From Eubacteriales bacterium (lineage in GTDB: Bacteria > Bacillota > Clostridia > Christensenellales > CAG-138): a stretch of 7,053 bases of DNA. The stretch covers positions 1-7,053 of the forward strand of contig JAQVML010000064.1 of the NCBI GenBank assembly GCA_028703645.1, read 5' to 3'. A program made the position numbers and the translations under genes. Of the stretch, positions 1 to 6,147 are shown piece by piece (position 1 is the stretch's first letter; every line of letters begins with the position of its first letter). The notes under the pieces are model-generated. The model saw only the letters and a program-made list of their open reading frames with translations, made no database searches and had not been told where the DNA came from.

Positions 1-244
1 CAATTGCGCCCTTCTTGCACTCATGGGCGCAGATCCCGCAACCTTTGCAATAGTCATAGCAAATTTCAAACGCGCCGTCTTCCGTGCGCTTGACAGAATT
101 GACGGGACAATACATCAGGCAAACGCCACATCTGACGCATTTCGTCGCGTCCAGAACGGGCTTTCGCGTGCGCCATTTACCGGTCTGTATGATATAGAGC
201 CCCTCTGGGCCGATCGGAACGATATAATCGCTGATAAATTCCAT
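1..244 (-). CDS. 2-oxoacid:ferredoxin oxidoreductase delta subunit, 2[4Fe-4S] ferredoxin type (partial, 3' end outside window)
   Basis: This is the small iron-sulfur subunit of a pyruvate/2-oxoacid:ferredoxin oxidoreductase, which carries electrons from the thiamine diphosphate centre to external ferredoxin in the cytoplasm. The 81 visible residues contain TGKWRTRKPV (21-30), the usual lead-in of delta subunits, then two cluster motifs: Cys36, 39, 42, 46 (followed by Pro) and Cys66, 69, 72, 76 in a CKGCGIC context. The second motif ends CKK instead of the common CPK. The ATG at 244-242 has an AAGGAGG site (256-250) five bases upstream. It starts 14 bases after the gamma stop, so the two are co-transcribed. 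Family members have about 100 residues, so roughly 20 are cut off at the left edge. Which 2-oxoacid is used cannot be told from this subunit. Confidence 0.9.
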   Translation of the reverse strand, partial: MEFISDYIVPIGPEGLYIIQTGKWRTRKPVLDATKCVRCGVCLMYCPVNSVKRTEDGAFEICYDYCKGCGICAHECKKGAI

Positions 245-258
245 GATTGCCTCCTTCG

Positions 259-804
259 TCACCTGAAATAATACATGCTTACTTCGTCATAACCCCGCCG
301 GAAGGCCGCTACATTCTTCTCACCGAAGAATTTTTGAATCACCGCTTCCAGTTGCTGTAGATCGACCCAGCCGGTGGCTTTGGCAAACGCACCCAGCATA
401 ATGGTGTTGGTAATCGGCCGGCCAAGCATCTCCAAAGCGATCGGGGTGGCGTTGATATATGCCAGATATTTCACATTCGGGTTCTTGATGAGCAGCTTGG
501 GGTCTTCCGACCGTGTGTTTAAAATAAAGTAGGAATCCTCCACCAATCCTTCGAACACCGGCGCCGACACCAGCAGACTCTGATCCAGAACAATCGAACA
601 GTTTGGCGTATAAACCTGGTTTTTCGCGCGGATTTTTTCGTCTCCCAGACGCACAAAGCTTGTTACGGGTGCGCCCTGCCGTTCAAACCCAAAAAACGGA
701 ATGGAATTTCCGTATTTCCCGCTGTTCACCGCGGCATGAACCAACATCTCTCCGGCCTTGACCGTACCCATTCCTCCAATGCCGTGAAGCCTGATTTCTT
801 TCAT
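259..804 (-). CDS. 2-oxoacid:ferredoxin oxidoreductase gamma subunit
   Basis: This is the gamma subunit of a four-subunit pyruvate/ketoacid:ferredoxin oxidoreductase, which converts 2-oxoacid plus CoA to acyl-CoA, CO2 and reduced ferredoxin. Its 181 residues match the usual length. It shows the glycine-rich GIGGMGTVKAGEML (8-21; most relatives have GGQG) and the FFGFERQGAPVTSFVR stretch (37-52) typical of pyruvate-type gamma subunits. The reading frame is open further upstream to 846, but ATG 804 is preferred: GGAAGGGAG (820-812) lies seven bases before it, and family homology begins directly at MKEIRLHGIGG. It follows ACD beta after 48 bases and precedes the delta subunit by 14. The catalytic alpha and thiamine-binding beta subunits are not in the window and are expected to the left. 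Pyruvate is the likeliest substrate by similarity, but other 2-oxoacids are possible. Confidence 0.92.
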   Translation of the reverse strand: MKEIRLHGIGGMGTVKAGEMLVHAAVNSGKYGNSIPFFGFERQGAPVTSFVRLGDEKIRAKNQVYTPNCSIVLDQSLLVSAPVFEGLVEDSYFILNTRSEDPKLLIKNPNVKYLAYINATPIALEMLGRPITNTIMLGAFAKATGWVDLQQLEAVIQKFFGEKNVAAFRRGYDEVSMYYFR

Positions 805-811
805 TTCTATG

Positions 812-820
812 CTCCCTTCC
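812..820 (-). promoter_or_regulatory. Ribosome binding site deciding the start of the OFOR gamma gene
   Basis: On the minus strand this reads GGAAGGGAG, seven bases before ATG 804-802. It supports that start over the upstream in-frame start codon at 846, whose extra 14 residues do not resemble the family. Confidence 0.7.
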
Positions 821-822
821 TT

Positions 823-842
823 AACGATCCAAAACGATCCAA
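823..842. repeat. Perfect 10-bp tandem duplication in the ACD beta / OFOR gamma spacer
   Basis: The plus strand reads AACGATCCAA twice in a row (823-832 and 833-842); the transcript reads TTGGATCGTT twice. It fills most of the 48-base spacer between the ACD beta stop and the gamma ribosome binding site. It could be a recent replication-slippage duplication or a small binding element. No function is evident. Confidence 0.6.
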
Positions 843-852
843 CCAAAGCTGC

Positions 853-1554
853 TTAGCCATTTTTTGTGCAGCAACTCGTTTTTCGGACAACTACGGCGTC
901 TACCGCCGTGGCCTTGCGACCATCTCCATACAGCAGAAGCGGATTGATATCGACCTCGGTAATATCCGGGTTTGCTTCCACCATGCGCGAGAGATTCAGT
1001 AGCGCTTCCACAATCTCCTCTCGATCGTAGCGAACGCCTCTCAATCCGTCGCAGGCCTGCTGCAACGGTGTCTCCGCGATCATATCCAGCGCGTCTTCCC
1101 GCGTAATAGGAATCAGGCGCATAGACACCGCTTGGAGTAGTTCCACAAGTATTCCGCCCAAGCCCGCCATCACCACCTGCCCGAACTGGGGATCGGTGCT
1201 CACGCCCAGCAGAACTTCAAATCCTTTGGGAAGCATCTGCTGAACGACGACTCCCTCTATTTTTGCATTTGGAACGTTTCGCGCTGCATTTTCCATGATA
1301 ACGCGGTAGGCACACTCCATTGCGTCACGATCGGCGACATTTAGAACCACGCAACCAACATCCGTTTTATGCAAAATATCGTTGGAAACCACCTTCATGA
1401 CCACAGGAAATCCAAGTTCTGCGGCTGTGCTTTCCAGGGTCTCCTTACGGCAGTTATCAATCAGGATGGACTTGACCGCGTTGATCCCGTACGAATGCAA
1501 TAGTTTCGCGCTCTCCAACTCATTTAGAGCTACCGTGTTTTCCTTTTGATCCAT
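853..1554 (-). CDS. ADP-forming acyl-CoA synthetase (ACD) beta subunit, ATP-grasp
   Basis: This is the nucleotide-binding subunit of an ADP-forming (acetyl/acyl)-CoA synthetase: acyl-CoA + ADP + phosphate gives acid + CoA + ATP. Its 233 residues form an ATP-grasp domain, the usual size for a separate beta chain. GFPVVMKVVSNDILHKTDVG (48-67) contains the ATP-binding lysine and His62, the likely counterpart of the second phosphohistidine known in archaeal ACD. A glycine-rich loop follows (GLGGILVELL), and DINPLLL lies near the C-terminus. Deviations: the usual HKTDVGGV has Cys in place of the second Gly (GCV), and the acidic residue usually found after VELL is Ala (QAV). Start: ATG 1554 is preceded by AAGGAGG (1568-1562), seven bases away, and only two bases separate it from the alpha stop, so translation is probably coupled. 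It works as a heteromer with the alpha subunit just upstream. Confidence 0.93.
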   Translation of the reverse strand: MDQKENTVALNELESAKLLHSYGINAVKSILIDNCRKETLESTAAELGFPVVMKVVSNDILHKTDVGCVVLNVADRDAMECAYRVIMENAARNVPNAKIEGVVVQQMLPKGFEVLLGVSTDPQFGQVVMAGLGGILVELLQAVSMRLIPITREDALDMIAETPLQQACDGLRGVRYDREEIVEALLNLSRMVEANPDITEVDINPLLLYGDGRKATAVDAVVVRKTSCCTKNG

Positions 1555-1556
1555 GA

Positions 1557-2990
1557 TCAGGCCTCCTTCTTGTGGCGTGCGCGAAAGGCTGCGTATACGC
1601 ACATGTTTCTGGCGGCCATCACCGCACGCTCCGGCGAGTCAAAGGTACATAAACCGTTTTTCTCCATAATGCCGCGTGCAAGCGCCGTATATGCGCCAGC
1701 CATAATGCAGTAGTAAACGGGCTTGCCGGGATGGTTTACTGCCTGTTCCATCTTGACAAGTTCTTCAGCCAGTTCTTTTTGCGGTAGGAAGGTGGGCACT
1801 ACGGTAATAAAGATCACAGCATCCACATTTTTCTCTTCCAGCACAATCTGTAGTCCGTCCACGTGATTTCGTACGCTGGCCGAAGCGGTGATATCCGCAT
1901 ATCCCTCCGGATGGCAGATATTCGCCATCGGCAGTTGACTTGCGGCAAGTCTAGCTTTGGTATCATCCGATACCACCGGCATGGTCAGCTCTTGATAGTG
2001 GCTGATCGCGTCCGTACAATAGATCCCCGGCCCACCTGCCTGAGAATAAAGAAACAGATTCCCGCCCGCGGGAAGCGGCATCCGGTCAAATGCCTGAAGC
2101 GTATCGATCATTTCGTTGATCGTCCCGACGCGGATTACACCGTTTTGCTTAAACATGGCGTCGTATACACGATCGGAGCCCGCCATAGAGCCAGTGTGGG
2201 AATTGGCAGCGTTGGCGCCCAACGCACTGCGACCCACCTTTAGTACCACGATCGGTTTCTTCAGGCTCACCCGGCGCAGAGATGCGGCAAGGCGTTTCCC
2301 ATCGTTATAGCCTTCCATATAGATGCCGATCACGCGCGTACTCTCGTCGGTTTCGAAATAGTCCAACAGATCGACAAAGTCCACGTCAGCCATATTGCCG
2401 ATGGAGATAAACTTGTTATACAGCACTGGGACCACGCGGCTCGCGCCTTCCATCAAAACCGCACTGGCCAGCGCTCCACTCTGGGAAAGGAAAGTGATGC
2501 CGGTAGGCTCGCCAAAAGAAGTAAACGGAACGCCCGTATCCACAAATGTCGTATCAACACGGCTGCGGTTATCGATCACCCCAATACAATTCGGCCCGAC
2601 GACCCGGATGCCGAAGCGACGCGCCGTTCTCATGAGCCGTTCCTGACGATCTATCCCCTCGGGTGTTTTCGTTTCCGCATAATCTGCCGCCGCGCAAACG
2701 AGAAATTTAACATCTCCCTTTTCCTCCATGCGCTGATCCAACTCATCCATTACGGTGTAAATCATTTTGGACGGCATGATGAGAACCAGCAAATCAATAT
2801 TCCCTTGTACGTCCTTCAGCGAGGCATAGCAGGGATAGCCCAGAATTTCGCTCTCCCTCACATTGATCGGGTATACGTTTCCGGGATATGCCTTCTCCTT
2901 CATATTTCGAATGGCAACATAGCCCGCTTTGCTCGGATTGGACGATGCGCCGACAATGGCGATGCCATCCGGGTTAAACAATTGATCCAT
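1557..2990 (-). CDS. ADP-forming acyl-CoA synthetase (ACD) alpha subunit, CoA-binding
   Basis: This is the CoA-binding, succinyl-CoA synthetase-like subunit of an ADP-forming acyl-CoA synthetase, which conserves energy as ATP when an acyl-CoA is released as free acid. Its 477 residues are normal for a separate alpha chain. Visible in order: a Rossmann-type CoA-binding start (FNPDGIAIVGASSNPSKAGY, 5-24), GPNCIGV (132-138), SQSGALA (169-175), SIGNMADVD (196-204) and SHTGSMAGSD (264-273). His265 in the last motif is the expected phosphohistidine, so this is a true ACD and not a CoA-ligase-like paralogue such as FdrA. The usual NPxD motif near 360 is altered to NICHPEGYADIT. An in-frame GTG at 3002 is possible, but ATG 2990 fits the ribosome binding site better. 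The acyl group is unknown; acetyl-CoA would fit if the associated OFOR acts on pyruvate. It has neither the N-terminal module shared by the aldolase and amidohydrolase nor an obvious targeting peptide. Confidence 0.95.
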   Translation of the reverse strand: MDQLFNPDGIAIVGASSNPSKAGYVAIRNMKEKAYPGNVYPINVRESEILGYPCYASLKDVQGNIDLLVLIMPSKMIYTVMDELDQRMEEKGDVKFLVCAAADYAETKTPEGIDRQERLMRTARRFGIRVVGPNCIGVIDNRSRVDTTFVDTGVPFTSFGEPTGITFLSQSGALASAVLMEGASRVVPVLYNKFISIGNMADVDFVDLLDYFETDESTRVIGIYMEGYNDGKRLAASLRRVSLKKPIVVLKVGRSALGANAANSHTGSMAGSDRVYDAMFKQNGVIRVGTINEMIDTLQAFDRMPLPAGGNLFLYSQAGGPGIYCTDAISHYQELTMPVVSDDTKARLAASQLPMANICHPEGYADITASASVRNHVDGLQIVLEEKNVDAVIFITVVPTFLPQKELAEELVKMEQAVNHPGKPVYYCIMAGAYTALARGIMEKNGLCTFDSPERAVMAARNMCVYAAFRARHKKEA

Positions 2991-2998
2991 GCCTGAAA

Positions 2999-3005
2999 CC
3001 ACCTC
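2999..3005 (-). promoter_or_regulatory. Ribosome binding site deciding the start of ACD alpha
   Basis: The minus strand reads GAGGTGG, eight bases before ATG 2990-2988. The alternative in-frame GTG (3002-3000) lies inside this element and has no comparable purine-rich site at a proper distance, so ATG 2990 is chosen. Confidence 0.6.
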
Positions 3006-3035
3006 GTATTTCTAATCTGTTCGGTTTGCAACTTG

Positions 3036-3060
3036 TGTTGCGACATTTTTAAGCGCAACA
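3036..3060 (-). other. Hairpin in the BMC-P / ACD alpha spacer
   Basis: In the 110-base spacer 2991-3100, TGTTGCG (3036-3042) and CGCAACA (3054-3060) form a perfect 7-bp inverted repeat around an 11-base loop. A further GCAAC at 3028-3032 could pair instead with GTTGC (3037-3041), so two structures compete. No T-run follows on the minus strand, so it does not look like an intrinsic terminator. An mRNA processing or stability element is possible. A weaker imperfect inverted repeat (GAGC 3066-3069 with GCTC 3084-3087) lies nearer the BMC-P stop. I see no gene in the spacer. Confidence 0.4.
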
Positions 3061-3100
3061 ATACAGAGCCTGCCGAAAAAGCTGCTCTTATGTGATATTT

Positions 3101-3382
3101 CTACTCGCCAAGGCCACTGTCGATGATGCCCACTACAGCCATATCTACAGGAGTATTTGTATTTTTTAGAGCGTAACCCGCGTTGGTTCCGCTCGTGACC
3201 AGCACATAATTCCCCGTGCCACAGCCAACCGTATCTGCGGCCGCAAAGATTTCATTGCTCTCGGTGATTTCATTCTTTTTCGCGGTAAGTGAAACCACGC
3301 GAACCAATACGATGCTGCTGCCCGTCAGCTTTTCATTTTTCTGGGTAGAAACGACCTTGCCGATTACCTTGCAGATATACAT
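3101..3382 (-). CDS. BMC-P pentameric shell vertex protein (EutN/CcmL family)
   Basis: This is the pentameric vertex protein that closes the corners of a microcompartment shell. Its 93 residues match the family length. It begins MYICKVIGKVVSTQKNEKLTG, the usual EutN/CcmL opening with the VVSTQK strand, then has AADTVGCGTGNYVLVTSG in the middle (the family's DTVGAGxGE region, with Cys for Ala and Asn for Glu), and ends with PVDMAVVGIID, the typical final strand. ATG 3382 has AAAGAGG seven bases upstream, and the stop is TAG. It is separated from its neighbours by 85 and 110 bases, whereas most other genes here sit 2-17 bases apart or overlap. One pentamer is needed per vertex, so much less of this protein is required than of the BMC-H proteins. 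No second BMC-P is in the window. Confidence 0.95.
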   Translation of the reverse strand: MYICKVIGKVVSTQKNEKLTGSSIVLVRVVSLTAKKNEITESNEIFAAADTVGCGTGNYVLVTSGTNAGYALKNTNTPVDMAVVGIIDSGLGE

Positions 3383-3467
3383 AATCGAACCTCTTTCTTA
3401 AATTGGTTGCTGCGCGCTATCTTTCCTGATGCGTCGGACACACCCACCTAGTAGGATGCGATCCCCC

Positions 3468-5105
3468 TTAATGCTTCAGTACGTTTCCCCTACGGGTGTC
3501 GTCCACCAGTTTGCCGTTCCAAGCCAAAATACGCCCGCCCTTGATGGTTGCCATTGGCCATGCTCGTAACGTTTTACCTTGAAACAGGGAAAAGTCCGAG
3601 CGGCTGAGTAGTTCGGAGGGGTTGACTGTCCGCTGGATATCAAGATTCACCAGTACGATATCCGCGTCGCTGCCGGGCATGATCGTTCCCTTTCGCGGAT
3701 AGACATGAAAAATCTTCGCCGGATTCATGGTAATGAGCGGGACCAGCTTCTCTATGGAAATTTCACGGCGAAAGATTCCTTCGTTCAATACAGAGGCGAG
3801 ATGCGTACCGAGCGTCGGATAACCGGCTCCCGCTTTACGCATGCCTTCGGAAACGCGCTTTTCTTCCGCAGTCATGACGGTGTTGTCCGTTCCGATGGTG
3901 TCGATAATGCCATCTCGAATCCCTTGCCACAGAGCGTCTCGGCTCTCCGGTTCGCGAATGGGCGGCAGCATCTTTCCATACGCGCCTATGTCGCTATCGG
4001 TATCCAAACAAAGATAGGGAGACGTCGTTTCAACAGAGAGCTTTGCATGCTTGATACGGTGGAGCGCCTCCATCGCTTCTTTCGTCGAACTATGGACGAT
4101 ATAGGTTCGCGCCCCCGTTTTTTGAGAGAAGTATGCGGCCCGGATCACAGCCTCACCCTCGGCCAGATTGGGATGAGACAGGTTCCAATCGCTAAGTGTT
4201 TCCAGTCGCAAGTCCTTCATGTCCTCGGTCGCAAAATCGCAAATCGACGTGTTTTCGCAGTGAACGCTCAGGATCGGATCCGCTGTTGGCAGCAATTTCG
4301 CCATCCTCTCCATCACGCGAATGATGAAACCGTCCTCCTGGTGCGGATAAAGCCCTGGTACGCCACACATGTAGACCTTAAACGAATTCATCCCGCGCTG
4401 GGAATATGCAGCCAATTCGCTGACCTGCGTATCCTCGCGAATAGCGAGGTGTGGAATCATATCCACACGAGATATTGTATTGACCTGATGTTCCAAACGA
4501 TCAATCAGTGGCAGATAACTTCCCGTCTGGTTAAAATAGGTGCCGATGGTGGTCACGCCACCCAAAACAGCCGAGCGTGTTTCGGACTCAAGCTCCTGCT
4601 CAAACGGAACAAACAATCCCAGATGTGTGTGCGGGTCAATCACGCCGGGCAAGACATACAGCCCAGTGGCGTCGATCTCCTGCTTGCCCCGTACTCGATC
4701 TGTGGTCAGCGCCGCTATTTTCCCATCGCGAATGCAGACGTTTGCCTTGATGCGTCCCATCTCGGGAACCACGCAGATGCCGCCTGTGATCACCAAATCA
4801 TATGGGTCGGGTTCCGTGTTTTTCGGGTTTGAAGCCAGAGCCGCCTGCGCAACGAATACATTGCGCGTTTCCTGTCCGTCTGGCTGTGTTGCGCTCTGTC
4901 TGGTCGCGTTTGATAGGCTCCCCGGAGCAGTAGGTTGATCCGGTGCATATACTTCCGGATTTCGCGCGGGTACCGCCCGCACACCCCGATCCCGAAGCAT
5001 CTCTCTCGCCAGATCTGTTAAGTTGTCCCCCTCGCGGAGTTCCAGTTCCGTTTGACCATCTCGGATCAACGGAAGGATATCGCGGGAAGTCAGAATTCTG
5101 CTCAA
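3468..5105 (-). CDS. Cyclic amidohydrolase (dihydropyrimidinase/hydantoinase/allantoinase superfamily) with N-terminal BMC-associated module
   Basis: This is a metal-dependent amidohydrolase, predicted to open a cyclic amide, ureide or imide ring; the substrate is unknown. Of 545 residues, 1-47 form a module shared with the aldolase upstream, about 48-100 are a Gln/Thr/Pro/Asn/Ala-rich linker, and from about 101 (YDLVITGG) the amidohydrolase begins. The whole binuclear metal site is visible: His159 and His161 (DPHTH), Lys243 (SFKVYM, the expected carboxylated lysine), His282 (VHCEN), His338 (YIVHSS) and Asp407 (GTDN). It differs from true dihydropyrimidinases: MCGVPG follows the lysine instead of the AYK segment with the substrate-binding Tyr, and GTDNTV replaces the usual GxDHxP. 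It is about 80-100 residues longer than typical relatives because of the N-terminal extension. The start is TTG 5105, since an in-frame stop lies at 5114-5112. It overlaps the aldolase stop by four bases (TTGA), so translation is probably coupled. Confidence 0.92.
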   Translation of the reverse strand: MSRILTSRDILPLIRDGQTELELREGDNLTDLAREMLRDRGVRAVPARNPEVYAPDQPTAPGSLSNATRQSATQPDGQETRNVFVAQAALASNPKNTEPDPYDLVITGGICVVPEMGRIKANVCIRDGKIAALTTDRVRGKQEIDATGLYVLPGVIDPHTHLGLFVPFEQELESETRSAVLGGVTTIGTYFNQTGSYLPLIDRLEHQVNTISRVDMIPHLAIREDTQVSELAAYSQRGMNSFKVYMCGVPGLYPHQEDGFIIRVMERMAKLLPTADPILSVHCENTSICDFATEDMKDLRLETLSDWNLSHPNLAEGEAVIRAAYFSQKTGARTYIVHSSTKEAMEALHRIKHAKLSVETTSPYLCLDTDSDIGAYGKMLPPIREPESRDALWQGIRDGIIDTIGTDNTVMTAEEKRVSEGMRKAGAGYPTLGTHLASVLNEGIFRREISIEKLVPLITMNPAKIFHVYPRKGTIMPGSDADIVLVNLDIQRTVNPSELLSRSDFSLFQGKTLRAWPMATIKGGRILAWNGKLVDDTRRGNVLKH

Positions 5106-6130
5106 CGCTGATCACCACGCGCCTTCTTCAAACCTGCAGCCACCGCGCCGCTTAAAATCGCCAGTTCGGAATTGACAATCACCATATCAAAGCCTGAATT
5201 CAGCCAGTTGCTGGCTGCTTCAAAATTGCCCGCAAACAAACCGAGCCGTTTGCCCGCCGCCGCTGTCGTTTGGCGCAGCATCTTGATGGTATCCGTCAGC
5301 TTTGGATTTGAAAACTGTCCGAAGATGCCCATGTCCATGGATAGATCCCCCGGCCCAATGAAAAACATATCGATAAAGTCGCTCTTGACGATTTCGTCAA
5401 TCTGCTCCACGGCCTGTACCGTCTCTAACTGCGCCACGATATTGGTCGTATAGTTGATATCTCCCGCTGCAAGCTGGCCAATGCTGTCGCCATAGTCCCA
5501 AAGGCGGGACGGACCGCAGCCGCGCCGTCCAATCGGGGGATACTGGCTGAACTCCTTCAATCGAGCGATATCGTCCATTGTTCGGATTTGCGGAATCAAG
5601 AGCGCATCCGCTCCGATATCCAGTGCGCCGGACACATATTCGTAAGAGAGCGTCGGGATACGAACCATACCATAGGTGGGTGTCGCCTTGAGTCCCTGGA
5701 GCATTTTTTGCACGGTCTCAAGATGCATGGCGTTATGCTCCGCATCGATGCAAACAAAATCGAACCCCATATGGCCTACGAACTCCGTCATAACCGGATG
5801 AGGTGTGCCAATAAACGTTCCAACGAGTTTCTGGTTGGAGCAAATCACGTCTCGAAATGGTTTTTTGTTCAACGTGGGAGCCGTTAGCTTCTGCGCAGTC
5901 GGTCCAACAGCGTTCGGCACGGCAGCCCCGGATGCGTCGCCTGCACCATAGCCATCAGCAGCGGGTGCCTGGTTCGCAACTGGCGCTTTGCCAACCACGA
6001 TTTCCATTTGCAAGCTGTTGAGTGCTTCCCGTGCCAAATCGGTTAAAATCGGCATTTCGTCCATCGAAATTTTCACGACGCCCTTCCGATGGTACGCCAG
6101 CACGTCGTCCCTCGTGAAAATATCCTGCAT
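5102..6130 (-). CDS. HpcH/HpaI-family class II aldolase with N-terminal BMC-associated module
   Basis: This is a metal-dependent aldolase of the HpcH/HpaI (2,4-dihydroxyhept-2-ene-1,7-dioate / 2-keto-3-deoxy-sugar acid aldolase) family. It is predicted to split a 4-hydroxy-2-oxoacid reversibly into a 2-oxoacid, usually pyruvate, and an aldehyde. Of 342 residues, 1-47 are the module shared with the amidohydrolase, about 48-90 are an Ala/Pro/Gly-rich linker, and 91-342 are the aldolase. Active-site residues seen are His132 (DAEH), Arg157 (MVRIP), Glu236 (AQLET) and Asp262 (GPGDLS). Their spacings of 25, 79 and 26 residues equal those recalled for E. coli HpaI (His45, Arg70, Glu149, Asp175). YPPIGRRGCG (197-206) is also typical. 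The family is normally about 250-270 residues, so the extra length is the N-terminal extension. ATG 6130 has GGAGG seven bases upstream. It lies between the shell genes and the amidohydrolase. The true substrate is not determinable. Confidence 0.93.
   Translation of the reverse strand: MQDIFTRDDVLAYHRKGVVKISMDEMPILTDLAREALNSLQMEIVVGKAPVANQAPAADGYGAGDASGAAVPNAVGPTAQKLTAPTLNKKPFRDVICSNQKLVGTFIGTPHPVMTEFVGHMGFDFVCIDAEHNAMHLETVQKMLQGLKATPTYGMVRIPTLSYEYVSGALDIGADALLIPQIRTMDDIARLKEFSQYPPIGRRGCGPSRLWDYGDSIGQLAAGDINYTTNIVAQLETVQAVEQIDEIVKSDFIDMFFIGPGDLSMDMGIFGQFSNPKLTDTIKMLRQTTAAAGKRLGLFAGNFEAASNWLNSGFDMVIVNSELAILSGAVAAGLKKARGDQR
5112..5116 (-). promoter_or_regulatory. Ribosome binding site supporting the TTG start of the amidohydrolase
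   Basis: The minus strand reads GGTGA, six bases before TTG 5105-5103 and inside the last aldolase codons. It is weaker than the sites of the neighbouring genes, as expected for a start that relies on termination and re-initiation at the TTGA overlap. Confidence 0.5.
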
Positions 6131-6147
6131 CTTACGCCTCCCAGCAG

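Noticed and set aside
23..271. Plus-strand open frame at the left edge
   Set aside because: It is antisense to the ferredoxin-type delta subunit, whose eight cluster cysteines are clear on the minus strand.
736..1002. Plus-strand open frame across the ACD beta / OFOR gamma junction
   Set aside because: It is antisense to the ends of two well-supported genes and has no domain-like content.
1557..2990. Possibility that the alpha ACD is an FdrA/AllG-type carbamoyltransferase of allantoin breakdown, given the nearby amidohydrolase
   Set aside because: The phosphohistidine motif SHTGSMAGSD and an adjacent ATP-grasp beta subunit indicate a true ADP-forming acyl-CoA synthetase.
3036..3060. Intrinsic terminator after BMC-P
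   Set aside because: The stem is only 7 bp and no T-run follows it on the transcribed strand.
3705..4832. A 375-codon open frame on the plus strand opposite the amidohydrolase
   Set aside because: It lies wholly antisense to a gene with all metal-site motifs intact. Its translation shows no recognisable domain, and the length is explained by the codon bias of the real gene.
4798..5118. Minus-strand frame of 106 codons starting near the aldolase/amidohydrolase junction
   Set aside because: It is the shifted frame of the amidohydrolase N-terminal module and linker. The true frame is supported by homology of the module to the aldolase N-terminus.
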